Shown here in pieces: positions 1 through 7,973 of a DNA stretch of 64,000 bases. Location: the NCBI GenBank assembly GCA_964372115.1, contig CAYJPN010000019.1:1-64000 (forward strand). Direction: 5' to 3'. The position numbers and the translations under genes are program-made. Position 1 is the stretch's first letter, and every line of letters begins with the position of its first letter. Source of the DNA: CG2-30-36-16 sp964372115 (GTDB lineage: Bacteria > Bacteroidota > Ignavibacteria > Ignavibacteriales > Ignavibacteriaceae). The notes under the pieces are model-generated. The model had not been told where the DNA came from and ran no database searches. It was given only the letters and a program-made list of their open reading frames with translations.

Positions 1-55
1 TTCTTTTCTATCTGTTTTTTCAGTTTGTGCCGCTTTTTAAGGGCTGACTATTTAA

Positions 56-1261
56 TTGGCTGAAAACCAAAACAAAAAAAAATGTTTATGTTTCTGTTTC
101 CTTTCATATATAAGCAAAGTCTTTTTCATTTTTACTAACTCAAATTATTTCTATTTTCCCGCCTTAAAATTTACAAATGAAAATAATTTGCAACAGATCA
201 GACCCAACAGCGATAATAAAGAAATAGTATTTAGACTAACAGCCATCTGGGCTTTTAACGAAGCTGCTCTTGGCGGTATGCTGCATGCGCTTAAAATTCC
301 CTTTACCGGTTTATTCGTAGGCGGCGCCGCAGTTGTGCTAATTTCACTAATCGCGGTGCTTTCTGAAAAAAAAGGTTCTGTTTTCAGATCTGCCCTAATA
401 GTACTACTTGTAAAGGGAATTATTGCCCCGCATACACCTATAGCGGCATATTTTTCTGTAACTCTGCAAGCGCTGCTCGGTGAATTATTCTTTTTCTCAA
501 AGCGAAATTATAAACTTTCTGCCTTTGCCCTGGCTGTTATAACCTCAATTTTTTCGGCATTTCAAAAAATATTTGTTTTAACGGTTTTGTTTGGTAAAGA
601 GTTGTGGAGCTCAATTGATTCTTTTGCAATTTACATTGCCGGCCATTTTTCCACGGTATCAAATGCAGACTTATTCCCATCCTTTAGTTTTGTAATATTA
701 ACTGGCTATACTTTTATTCATCTTTTGGGCGGAATATTATTTGGCGCTTTCGCCGCTTTTTTACCTGGCAAATTAGATGGCTGGGCAGAAAAATATAGCA
801 CTAATATTTCAAACGTTCGTATAATGCAAAAAAATGGAAAAGAGATTAATCCAAAGAAAAAAAGGAAAAAATATTCTCATCAAATTTTATTTGGCTTTAT
901 TGCTTTGTTCGGGATAATTTCATACTTCGATTTAGGAATCCCAAAAAACAAATTCTATGACGCGGCGCTGATGTTTGTACGCTCAACAGCCATAATTATT
1001 CTATGGTTTTTTATAGCCGCTCCATTAATAATGAAATTTATCAAAAATATTTTTGCACGAAGCGAAAACAAATATAAAAACGAAGTTCAAAATATTATAG
1101 AGTTATTCCCCCTATTTAGGGGCGCTTTTACCGAAAGCAAAAAATTCTCTTCAGATCATCGGGGTTTTAGAAAAATTTCCACATTTATTTCTTTATATTT
1201 GACATTATTATTATTCAGTGAGGATGCGCCAAGTGAAGAACATATTCATCTTAACGGGTAA
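56..1261 (+). CDS. Polytopic membrane protein of a molybdenum-hydroxylase accessory operon
   Basis: Multi-pass inner-membrane protein of unknown function. From about residue 60 there are several hydrophobic helices (for example around 85-105, 110-130, 155-180, 210-240, 278-300 and 310-335), and the tail is Lys-rich. The overall look recalls small substrate-binding membrane components of vitamin/cofactor transporters, but I cannot assign a family. The longest reading starts with TTG directly after an in-frame stop, and its first ~50 residues are low-complexity, so the true start may lie downstream. The last 38 bases overlap the next gene, and the following three genes belong to Mo-cofactor handling. 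A role in uptake or sensing for that pathway is inference from context only. Confidence 0.6.
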   Translation: MAENQNKKKCLCFCFLSYISKVFFIFTNSNYFYFPALKFTNENNLQQIRPNSDNKEIVFRLTAIWAFNEAALGGMLHALKIPFTGLFVGGAAVVLISLIAVLSEKKGSVFRSALIVLLVKGIIAPHTPIAAYFSVTLQALLGELFFFSKRNYKLSAFALAVITSIFSAFQKIFVLTVLFGKELWSSIDSFAIYIAGHFSTVSNADLFPSFSFVILTGYTFIHLLGGILFGAFAAFLPGKLDGWAEKYSTNISNVRIMQKNGKEINPKKKRKKYSHQILFGFIALFGIISYFDLGIPKNKFYDAALMFVRSTAIIILWFFIAAPLIMKFIKNIFARSENKYKNEVQNIIELFPLFRGAFTESKKFSSDHRGFRKISTFISLYLTLLLFSEDAPSEEHIHLNG

Positions 1262-1712
1262 AATTCAGTCAGGCAAAACTACAAATCTTGCCGATTGGGC
1301 AGCTAAAAACGAGAGTGTATTTGGCATTTTATCGCCCGTTATTCTTGGCAGAAAGCACCTTACAGATTTGAGAACCAGCCAGTCAAAACAGCTTCAGGTA
1401 AACGACAGCGAACGCGGCGGGAGTGTTATAAATATTGGGCAATATCGCTTTGATAAAGATGTTTTCAAATGGGGGCGCGATAGAATGATGGAATCAATAA
1501 TGTATAACCCCGAATGGTTTATTGTTGATGAAATAGGTCCGCTTGAGTTTAGAGGTGAAGGTTTGGAACCGGCTTTTAGGGAAATACTAATAAGGAGCGA
1601 GTTGCTTTATGATACAAAACTTATATTAGTAATTCGCGAGGGTTCAACCGAGGCAGTACTTGATCATTATAGAATTCCGTTATCATCAGTAAAAGAATTT
1701 ACATTTGAATAA
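1224..1712 (+). CDS. THEP1-like nucleoside-triphosphatase (P-loop NTPase)
   Basis: Small P-loop NTPase. Walker A is GKIQSGKTT near residue 12 and a Walker B-like FIVDEIGPLEF lies near residue 100, the pattern of the THEP1/NTPase_1 family. At about 162 residues it has the family's usual length. I prefer ATG 1224 over the GTG at 1218; GTG 1233 is also possible. It overlaps the upstream membrane protein and precedes the nucleotidyltransferase and XdhC genes. Members of this family occur in operons for molybdenum-hydroxylase maturation, so a role as an energy-coupled accessory factor is likely but inferred. Confidence 0.75.
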   Translation: MRQVKNIFILTGKIQSGKTTNLADWAAKNESVFGILSPVILGRKHLTDLRTSQSKQLQVNDSERGGSVINIGQYRFDKDVFKWGRDRMMESIMYNPEWFIVDEIGPLEFRGEGLEPAFREILIRSELLYDTKLILVIREGSTEAVLDHYRIPLSSVKEFTFE

Positions 1713-1763
1713 AAAAATAATGGATAAGAAAAATGTACTGCCATATATAAAAGGTTTAAAAAA

Positions 1764-2384
1764 GTGGAGATAACCGGGTTACTTTTATGCGCCGGACTAT
1801 CATCAAGAATGGGTGATAATAAAACTTTGTTAACCTATAATCATTCTACTTTTATTTCCATTATTTTATTAAAGATGATTCGGGTTTGCTCAAAAATAGT
1901 TGTTGTTACCGGTCATCAGCAAAAAAAAATAAGGGATGTTATTTACAGTGATGAAACCTTGAAGCCATTTATTGAAAAAGTTAAAGTGGTTGAAAATGAA
2001 AATTATACGAGTGGTATGTTTACATCACTTAAGCGTGGAATAAAAGAAATCAGAGACGGGTTTGTATTTTATCACTTTGTCGATAATCCTACGCTCCCCC
2101 AAAACTTTTACACAGATTTTCAGAAACAGGTAAACAAAAACTATAATTGGTTTCAACCGGTTTATAATGGAAAAAAAGGGCATCCTATTATAATAGATAA
2201 TTTTGTTGCCCGGTTGATTTTAGCCGAAGACGAAAATAGTAGCTTAAAAACATTATCTTTAAACAACCAATTAAAAAAATTTTACTGGGCAAGCGATTAC
2301 CCTCAAATTTTAAATGATATTGATACGCCTGCTGATTACAAAAAACTGAATTACAACGATGAACATTTACGAAAAAATTATTGA
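1764..2384 (+). CDS. MobA-like nucleotidyltransferase (MocA-type Mo-cofactor cytidylyltransferase)
   Basis: NTP-transferase fold protein of 206 residues. The nucleotide-binding signature LLLCAGLSSRMGDNKTLL is at the N-terminus, followed by VVVTGHQQKK near residue 48, a FVDNPTLP motif near 108 and GKKGHPIII near 135. These match MocA/MobA-like enzymes that attach CMP (or GMP) to molybdopterin. The location just ahead of XdhC favours the MocA role of making the cytosine dinucleotide cofactor for xanthine dehydrogenase-type enzymes. The start is GTG. Its 3' end overlaps xdhC by 26 bases, indicating translational coupling. CMP rather than GMP as the donated group is inference. Confidence 0.82.
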   Translation: MEITGLLLCAGLSSRMGDNKTLLTYNHSTFISIILLKMIRVCSKIVVVTGHQQKKIRDVIYSDETLKPFIEKVKVVENENYTSGMFTSLKRGIKEIRDGFVFYHFVDNPTLPQNFYTDFQKQVNKNYNWFQPVYNGKKGHPIIIDNFVARLILAEDENSSLKTLSLNNQLKKFYWASDYPQILNDIDTPADYKKLNYNDEHLRKNY

Positions 2385-3162
2385 ACTCGAAAAAATTAAC
2401 AAACCTTTTATAGTTGCAACGGTTGTTGCCACACAAGGATCTGCACCGGGAAAAACCGGTTTTAAAATGATAATTGATTCCGATACAAAATGCAGCGGCA
2501 CGGTTGGCGGAGGCGGAATTGAATTTGCGGTTATTGAAGAAGCAAAGAAGAGAATTGTTACAGGAGAGAGCGGATTAAAAGAGTACCTGCTTAACGGTGA
2601 TATTGCTCCCAAAGAAAATGTGGAACAATTAAGAATGGTTTGCGGCGGCAGCTCAGTTATTTATTTCGAAGTCCATGGAAATGCACCCGTAGTTTATGTC
2701 TTTGGGGGCGGACATGTTGGTCAGGCGCTTTTATTTTTTCTTTCAAAACTTCCCTTCCGGACCGTTCTTATCGATAATCGAAAAGAATTTGCCAACCCCG
2801 AAAAAAATCCATACGCAGATGAAGTAATTTGTTCAGATTATTTGGAATTTTCAAAAATTTTTAACCCCGCTCCAAACTCCTACTGTGTTGTTTTAACCCA
2901 CGGCCATGTTTTCGATTTTGACATTGTTTGTTCTTTTTATGAAAACAATTTTGATATAAAATATATCGGGGTAATGGCTTCACGACACAAATCGAAATTG
3001 CTATTGGATAAAATAAAAAACCTTTACGGTAATAAAAAAGACACTTCTAACCTGTACTCCCCCATCGGGTTAAAGCTTGGCGGTAATACTGCTGAGGAGA
3101 TTGCTCTTGGCATTGCGGCGCAAATTCTTGATGTTAATTATGCCGGAAGCGATAGGAAATAA
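2359..3162 (+). CDS. xdhC: XdhC/CoxI family molybdenum hydroxylase maturation factor
   Basis: 267-residue XdhC protein, which binds the Mo cofactor and helps insert the sulfurated form into xanthine dehydrogenase-like enzymes. The N-terminal XdhC_CoxI domain shows TQGSAPGKTGFKM (about 23-36), GTVGGGGIEFAVI (about 48-60) and the CGGS motif near 95. The C-terminal Rossmann domain has VYVFGGGHVGQAL near 112-124, GVMASRHK near 203 and SPIGLKLGGNTAEEIA near 232-247. ATG 2359 lies inside the preceding gene. The hydroxylase subunits are not downstream, so they are either before the window or elsewhere. Confidence 0.92.
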   Translation: MNIYEKIIELEKINKPFIVATVVATQGSAPGKTGFKMIIDSDTKCSGTVGGGGIEFAVIEEAKKRIVTGESGLKEYLLNGDIAPKENVEQLRMVCGGSSVIYFEVHGNAPVVYVFGGGHVGQALLFFLSKLPFRTVLIDNRKEFANPEKNPYADEVICSDYLEFSKIFNPAPNSYCVVLTHGHVFDFDIVCSFYENNFDIKYIGVMASRHKSKLLLDKIKNLYGNKKDTSNLYSPIGLKLGGNTAEEIALGIAAQILDVNYAGSDRK

Positions 3163-3320
3163 ACTGAACTTCTTCTCAAATATTGGAAAACCTTAATTCT
3201 CTTTTTTCACTCCATGTAAAAAATAGCTCCAAATTGTCTAAAATTGCGCAGTATTGCATATAATTTAAATTGGCAAGCTAATTGATATTTATAAATGTCA
3301 ACTATTAAAAATTTTGAACA

Positions 3321-3785
3321 TTGGAAGAAAAGAAAAATAACGACACTCCCCTTTACGCAATAAGCATCGCTGCCAATCTTTTAAATATTTCCGTACACAC
3401 GCTGCGGATGTATGAAAAAGAAGGATTGATAGTTCCTTTTAGAAAAGAAAAAAACCATAGACTTTATTCTGATTTAGACATTGAACGTTTGAATTGTATA
3501 CGAAGCGCAATTAATGAGAGTAAAATTAGCATAGCTGGTATAAAAACCATGTATGCACTAATACCCTGCTGGGAAATTATTCATTGCTCCGACCAGGACA
3601 GAGCTAACTGCGCTGCATACGATAAATCTGCACACAGCCAACCTTGCTGGACGTTTGTACACAAGGATAATGTTTGTGAATCCAACGAGTGCAGAAAATG
3701 TAAAGTTTACAACGACTATGCAGTTTGCCAAAAAATAAAAGAAACCATAATAGATTTGACCAAGAGAAAAAACGGGGACAATTAA
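3321..3785 (+). CDS. MerR-type regulator with Cys-rich two-CW tail
   Basis: Transcription factor of 154 residues. Residues ~10-75 form a MerR winged helix (ISIAANLLNISVHTLRMYEKEGL, then the wing with HRLYS). Instead of a long dimer helix and effector domain, the tail (~80-140) has a Cys array: PCWEIIHC, NCAAY, PCWTF, then C-x4-C-x2-C and a last Cys. This two-CW arrangement suggests a metal or Fe-S centre. The start is TTG, the first available after an in-frame stop. It lies 29 bases before the octaheme cytochrome on the same strand and probably controls that operon in response to redox or sulfur compounds (inference). Confidence 0.82.
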   Translation: MEEKKNNDTPLYAISIAANLLNISVHTLRMYEKEGLIVPFRKEKNHRLYSDLDIERLNCIRSAINESKISIAGIKTMYALIPCWEIIHCSDQDRANCAAYDKSAHSQPCWTFVHKDNVCESNECRKCKVYNDYAVCQKIKETIIDLTKRKNGDN

Positions 3786-3814
3786 CTGTTTGATTAACTA
3801 AATAATCCACACTC

Positions 3815-5392
3815 ATGAAAAAAATAATATTTATTCTTTCCCTTTTAGGGATTATAATAATTTCTGCAATTGGGTTCCTTAAAGATAAAACCCACGAGCC
3901 TACAAAGCTTGATGAACTAATTGAAAAATATCCTCAAACGCATACTCCGTCAGCTAACCATGCTGAGTTTGCAATATTAAAACAATATTTTTCTTCGCCA
4001 CAGCAGGTTACTGCAGCATGTAATTCTTGCCATACCGAAGAACACAAACAAGTTATGCAGTCTAACCATTGGAACTGGACTCGCGAAGAATATATAAAAG
4101 GGCGCGGTATCGTTTCGATCGGTAAAATGAATGCTATAAATAATTTTTGTATCGGAGTTGAAGGCAACGAAGAATCCTGTGCAAAATGCCATATCGGTTT
4201 TGGTATGACGAGCTCGATGTTCAGTTTTACAGACCCTACCAATATTGATTGTCTTGTTTGTCATGATCAATCTGAGACATACGCAAAGGCTCCCGAAAAA
4301 GGGGGTGCGCCTGTTGCAAATATTGATCTAAATCTTGTTGCGCAATCTGTTGGAAGACCGACGCGCGCAAACTGCGGGGTATGCCATTTTTACGGCGGCG
4401 GCGGTAACAACGTAAAGCATGGCGATCTTGAAGAATCGATGTTTGAACCCACGCGCGATGTTGATGTGCACATGGCTGCCGATGGGGTAAATTTAAGCTG
4501 CGTAGATTGTCATACCACAGAAAAGCATCTTATCAAAGGGAAAATGTACTCGCTGTCTTCAATGAACAGAAACCGTTCTGAGTGCGAACAGTGCCATACT
4601 ACTTCGCCTCATGAATCAACAATATTAAACGAGCATACATATAAAGTTGCCTGCCAAACTTGTCATATCCCTATTTATGCAAAAGTAAATTCCACAAAAC
4701 TATACTGGGACTGGTCAACCGCCGGGAAATTGAAAGATGGAAAACCGTACAGCGAGGAAGATTCGCTCGGTAATCATACTTATCTTTCTATTAAAGGAAG
4801 TTTTGTTTGGGGAAGACAACTAAAACCGGAATATATCTGGTTTAACGGTACTGCCGATCATTATCTGCTTGGGGACACTATTTCCGACACTACAAAACCT
4901 TTGAAAATAAATACTCTTAATGGTTCGTATTCAGATGAAAATTCAAAGATATATCCGGTAAAAGTACATCGAGCAATTCAGCCTTTTGATCCCGTGAACA
5001 GTATTTTAATTCAACCAAAATTATTTGCTAATGAAAAAGGTGAAGGCGCTTTCTGGCAGGATTTTGATTGGCGGCGTTCTTCGGAAGCCGGAATGAAAGA
5101 AGTTCATCTTCCGTTCAGCGGTAAAACATCTTTTATAAAGACTGAGATGACATGGCCTCTCAACCACATGGTGTCTACAAAAGATTTATCTGTAAGTTGC
5201 ACAGAGTGCCACACTAGAAATAACAGCAGGCTGGCTCAACTTACAGATTTTTATATGCCCGGTAGGGATTATTCAAAAATTGTAGACACTGCCGGAATAG
5301 GAGTTATTTTAATGACTCTGTTTGGAGTGTTTGTACATGGAGCAGTAAGAATAGTATCCTCAAAAAAACGTAAGAAAAATCAACATGAGTAA
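3815..5392 (+). CDS. Octaheme c-type cytochrome, tetrathionate reductase (OTR) family
   Basis: 525-residue multiheme cytochrome with exactly eight CXXCH motifs: CNSCH (~69), CAKCH (~122), CLVCH (~146), CGVCH (~187), CVDCH (~229), CEQCH (~257), CQTCH (~280) and CTECH (~462). The number and uneven spacing fit the octaheme tetrathionate reductase family, whose Shewanella member reduces tetrathionate, nitrite and hydroxylamine in vitro. An N-terminal hydrophobic segment (residues 4-22) and a C-terminal helix (~487-510) followed by a Lys/Arg-rich end indicate membrane anchoring with the hemes outside the cytoplasm. The stop overlaps the start of the cytochrome b gene, its likely electron donor from the quinone pool. 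The physiological substrate is unproven. Confidence 0.9.
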   Translation: MKKIIFILSLLGIIIISAIGFLKDKTHEPTKLDELIEKYPQTHTPSANHAEFAILKQYFSSPQQVTAACNSCHTEEHKQVMQSNHWNWTREEYIKGRGIVSIGKMNAINNFCIGVEGNEESCAKCHIGFGMTSSMFSFTDPTNIDCLVCHDQSETYAKAPEKGGAPVANIDLNLVAQSVGRPTRANCGVCHFYGGGGNNVKHGDLEESMFEPTRDVDVHMAADGVNLSCVDCHTTEKHLIKGKMYSLSSMNRNRSECEQCHTTSPHESTILNEHTYKVACQTCHIPIYAKVNSTKLYWDWSTAGKLKDGKPYSEEDSLGNHTYLSIKGSFVWGRQLKPEYIWFNGTADHYLLGDTISDTTKPLKINTLNGSYSDENSKIYPVKVHRAIQPFDPVNSILIQPKLFANEKGEGAFWQDFDWRRSSEAGMKEVHLPFSGKTSFIKTEMTWPLNHMVSTKDLSVSCTECHTRNNSRLAQLTDFYMPGRDYSKIVDTAGIGVILMTLFGVFVHGAVRIVSSKKRKKNQHE

Positions 5393-6065
5393 ACAAATAT
5401 ATATTTATAGGTCATTCGAACGGTTTTGGCATTGGACGCAGGCAATATTAATTTTTTTGCTTGCGGCAACGGGTTTCGAAATTCACGGAGCCATAACGTT
5501 TTTCGGTTACGAAAAAGCAGTTACATACCATAACATAGCCGCGTATTCATTCATCGTGCTTATCGTATTTGCAATCTTTTGGCATCTAACAACTGGCGAA
5601 TGGAGACAGTATTTGCCTACACGAAAAAATTTGCGGGCTCAAATGGATTTTTACCTGCTTGGCATTTTCCGCAACGCATCCCATCCGACCAAAAAGACGG
5701 TGCTCAGCAAATTAAATCCACTTCAAAAAATAGTATATCTCGGATTAAAAATTTTAGTAATACCTATTATAGTAATATCCGGTTTGATGTATATGTTTTA
5801 TCGTTACCCTCAGGACAATTCAATTGAAGTATTAAATATTCATTCAGTAGAGCCTTTTGCAATTGTACATACAATAGGTGCATTTCTACTTATTGCTTTT
5901 ATTGTAGCTCATCTCTACTTAATAACAACAGGTTCAACGCCAACCTCAAATTTAAAAGCGATGATAACGGGTTACGAGGAATTAGAAGACGAGCATGACA
6001 CAAATGCCACCGTTACATCAAGGAAACCGGAAATAAAAGAAACCGAACCAGAAATTTTAAGTTGA
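5385..6065 (+). CDS. Cytochrome b561-type membrane subunit
   Basis: Four-helix di-heme b-type cytochrome of the thiosulfate reductase/hydrogenase cytochrome b group, 226 residues. The pattern YRSFERFWHWTQ (first helix His pair), YHNIAAYSF and FAIFWHL, then VHTIGAFLLIAFIVAHLYL provides candidate heme His ligands on helices 1, 2 and 4. The tail is acidic and polar. It overlaps the octaheme cytochrome gene by 8 bases. It most likely passes electrons from menaquinol to the octaheme enzyme, by analogy with other quinol-linked multiheme reductases. Confidence 0.87.
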   Translation: MSKQIYIYRSFERFWHWTQAILIFLLAATGFEIHGAITFFGYEKAVTYHNIAAYSFIVLIVFAIFWHLTTGEWRQYLPTRKNLRAQMDFYLLGIFRNASHPTKKTVLSKLNPLQKIVYLGLKILVIPIIVISGLMYMFYRYPQDNSIEVLNIHSVEPFAIVHTIGAFLLIAFIVAHLYLITTGSTPTSNLKAMITGYEELEDEHDTNATVTSRKPEIKETEPEILS

Positions 6066-6076
6066 AGAGGAATTTT

Positions 6077-6592
6077 ATGAAACCAGAAAAATATATGAAC
6101 CCTTATCTGGCAGGCTTTTTTCTTGGTCTGTTGTTATTAGCTACAATTTATATAACAGGGCGTGGACTTGGAGCAAGCGGAGCTGTAAAAAGCATTTTGG
6201 TTGCAGGTGTAGAAACTGTTGCTCCGGCACATACACAATCGCAAAAGTTTTACAGCGAATATCTAACCGAGCATAATAACAGCCCCTTAAAAAACTGGCT
6301 TGTGTTCGAAATGATTGGTGTTTTAATAGGTGCTTTTATCTCAGGTCTTATTTCAAATCGTCTAAATTTTAAAATAGAACATTCTCCAAAAATTACTTCG
6401 CGTGTAAGAATTGCCGCGGCTGTATTCGGAGGGCTGCTTTTCGGGTTTGGCGCACAACTCGGCAGAGGTTGTACCAGCGGCGCTGCTTTGAGCGGTATGG
6501 CTGTGCTTTCAACCGGAGGTTTGATAACAATGGCGGCAATTTTTGGCGGCGCTTATGCATTTGCGTATTTTTTTAGAAAACTTTGGATATAG
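6077..6592 (+). CDS. YeeE/YedE family transporter (first half)
   Basis: 171-residue membrane protein of the YeeE/YedE (TsuA-like) sulfur-compound transporter family. The diagnostic Cys motif is GRGCTSGAALSG near residue 135. Hydrophobic helices flank it and another occupies residues ~10-30. I place the start at ATG 6077, preceded by AGAGGAA, rather than at TTG 6062, which would overlap the previous gene. A second protein of the same family follows 15 bases later, so the two probably form a pair. Transport of thiosulfate or a related sulfur species into the cytoplasm is inferred from the family. Confidence 0.87.
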   Translation: MKPEKYMNPYLAGFFLGLLLLATIYITGRGLGASGAVKSILVAGVETVAPAHTQSQKFYSEYLTEHNNSPLKNWLVFEMIGVLIGAFISGLISNRLNFKIEHSPKITSRVRIAAAVFGGLLFGFGAQLGRGCTSGAALSGMAVLSTGGLITMAAIFGGAYAFAYFFRKLWI

Positions 6593-6607
6593 GAAGGAGA
6601 TTAAAAT

Positions 6608-7798
6608 ATGGGACCCTTAGTTCCCGATATAATTAGCAGTGAATTTAATTTTGTTGTGGCATTATTTATAGGTATTGCCTTCGGATTTATTCTTGAACAG
6701 GCTGGATTTTCAACATCGAAAAAATTAGTGGGGCTTTTTTACGGTTACGATTTTACCGTACTTCGCGTATTCTTTACTGCAGGAGTTACAGCCATGCTTG
6801 GAGTTGTTGCTCTCGGACATTTTGGGCTTCTTGATTTAAGCATCATCTATATAAATCCAACTTTTCTTTGGTCAGCTATAATAGGCGGCTTAATAATGGG
6901 AATGGGATTTGTTATTGGAGGATTTTGTCCCGGCACAAGTTTTTGTGCAGCAGCTATTGGAAAAATTGATGCGATGTATTTTATTCTTGGTGCGGTAATA
7001 GGCGTATTTATTTTTGCTGAAGGTTATCCTCTTTTTGAACATTTTTATAAAGCTGACAACTGGGGTTATATAAGAATATTTGATTCGCTTGGAATGTCGC
7101 AATCTCTTTTTGCGTTTTTATTAACAACGGTGGCGGTTGGAGCTTTTTGGCTAACAACGTTTATTGAAACTAAAGTAAACGGAAAGCCGAATCCTGAATT
7201 TTCATCATCAAAACTCTATCTCGGGTTAACCGGAATTGCAATTGTGCTTGCATTTTCAGCCTTTATGCTGCCGGATATAAAAGTCTCCTACATGAACGAA
7301 GTTAATAACCCCGGATATGTAAAGAACTACGACATACAGACTATGACATCGGATGAACTGGCATTTAGACTTCTGGACAATGATAAAAATCTTCAGATAA
7401 TTGACATGAGAAGTCCGAAAGAATTTAAAAATATGACTTTCCCTCGTTCAAAATCATTCACGTTGGAAGGTTTGTTTGAAAAGTTTGCCGATAAAATTAT
7501 CAATATAAAAAAGAAAGAAAATGTTTTTATCGCAAATGATGAACTGACAGCCAAAAAAGCTGCGATTATTGCTGATAAGCTTGGTTACAATAATATCTTT
7601 ATTCTAAAGGGGGGTGTAAATGAATTTACAAAAGAAATACTCAACTATAACCCGGATGATGTTATAATGCATAACCACAACGACGCGACAAAACGATTTA
7701 GATTAAAAGCCAGCATTACGATTCCAAAATTAATTGAGGAGAGTAAGAAAAGTATCGTAGCCGATAAAAAACCAAAACGGGTTCTCGGCGGGTGCTAA
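6608..7798 (+). CDS. YeeE/YedE transporter fused to a rhodanese-like domain lacking the active-site Cys
   Basis: 396-residue two-part protein. Residues 1-220 are a YeeE/YedE membrane domain with the Cys motif GGFCPGTSFCAAAIG near 102-117. Residues ~245-335 are a rhodanese-like fold (LQIIDMRSPKEFKNMTFP; later GYNNIFILKGGVNEF). Where active rhodaneses have a Cys-containing loop, this one reads VFIANDELTAKKAA, so sulfur transfer by the usual thiol looks impossible. The protein ends in Gly-Gly-Cys, a possible replacement sulfur carrier site. RBS AAGGAGA lies just before ATG. It is the last gene before a strong terminator. Confidence 0.88.
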   Translation: MGPLVPDIISSEFNFVVALFIGIAFGFILEQAGFSTSKKLVGLFYGYDFTVLRVFFTAGVTAMLGVVALGHFGLLDLSIIYINPTFLWSAIIGGLIMGMGFVIGGFCPGTSFCAAAIGKIDAMYFILGAVIGVFIFAEGYPLFEHFYKADNWGYIRIFDSLGMSQSLFAFLLTTVAVGAFWLTTFIETKVNGKPNPEFSSSKLYLGLTGIAIVLAFSAFMLPDIKVSYMNEVNNPGYVKNYDIQTMTSDELAFRLLDNDKNLQIIDMRSPKEFKNMTFPRSKSFTLEGLFEKFADKIINIKKKENVFIANDELTAKKAAIIADKLGYNNIFILKGGVNEFTKEILNYNPDDVIMHNHNDATKRFRLKASITIPKLIEESKKSIVADKKPKRVLGGC

Positions 7799-7810
7799 AT
7801 AATTTTAGGG

Positions 7811-7838
7811 AAAAGGACAGTTTTGACTGTCCTTTTTT
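7811..7838 (+). terminator. Rho-independent terminator of the sulfur/octaheme operon
   Basis: Perfect 11-bp stem AAAAGGACAGT / ACTGTCCTTTT with a four-base loop, followed by T's, 12 bases after the stop of the YeeE/YedE-rhodanese gene. It closes the operon that begins with the MerR-type regulator. The 115 bases to the next gene hold nothing else I can recognise. Confidence 0.9.
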
Positions 7839-7973
7839 CCTTCATTAAAACTCTGCTTAATTTTTAAAACAATCTAACCTAATTCTTTAATTCGGGTTTG
7901 CAGTTCATCGTAATAATTCAACTAATTTATTTTATAATAGATAAAGCAAAACTACTTATTCCATTTTTATTTT

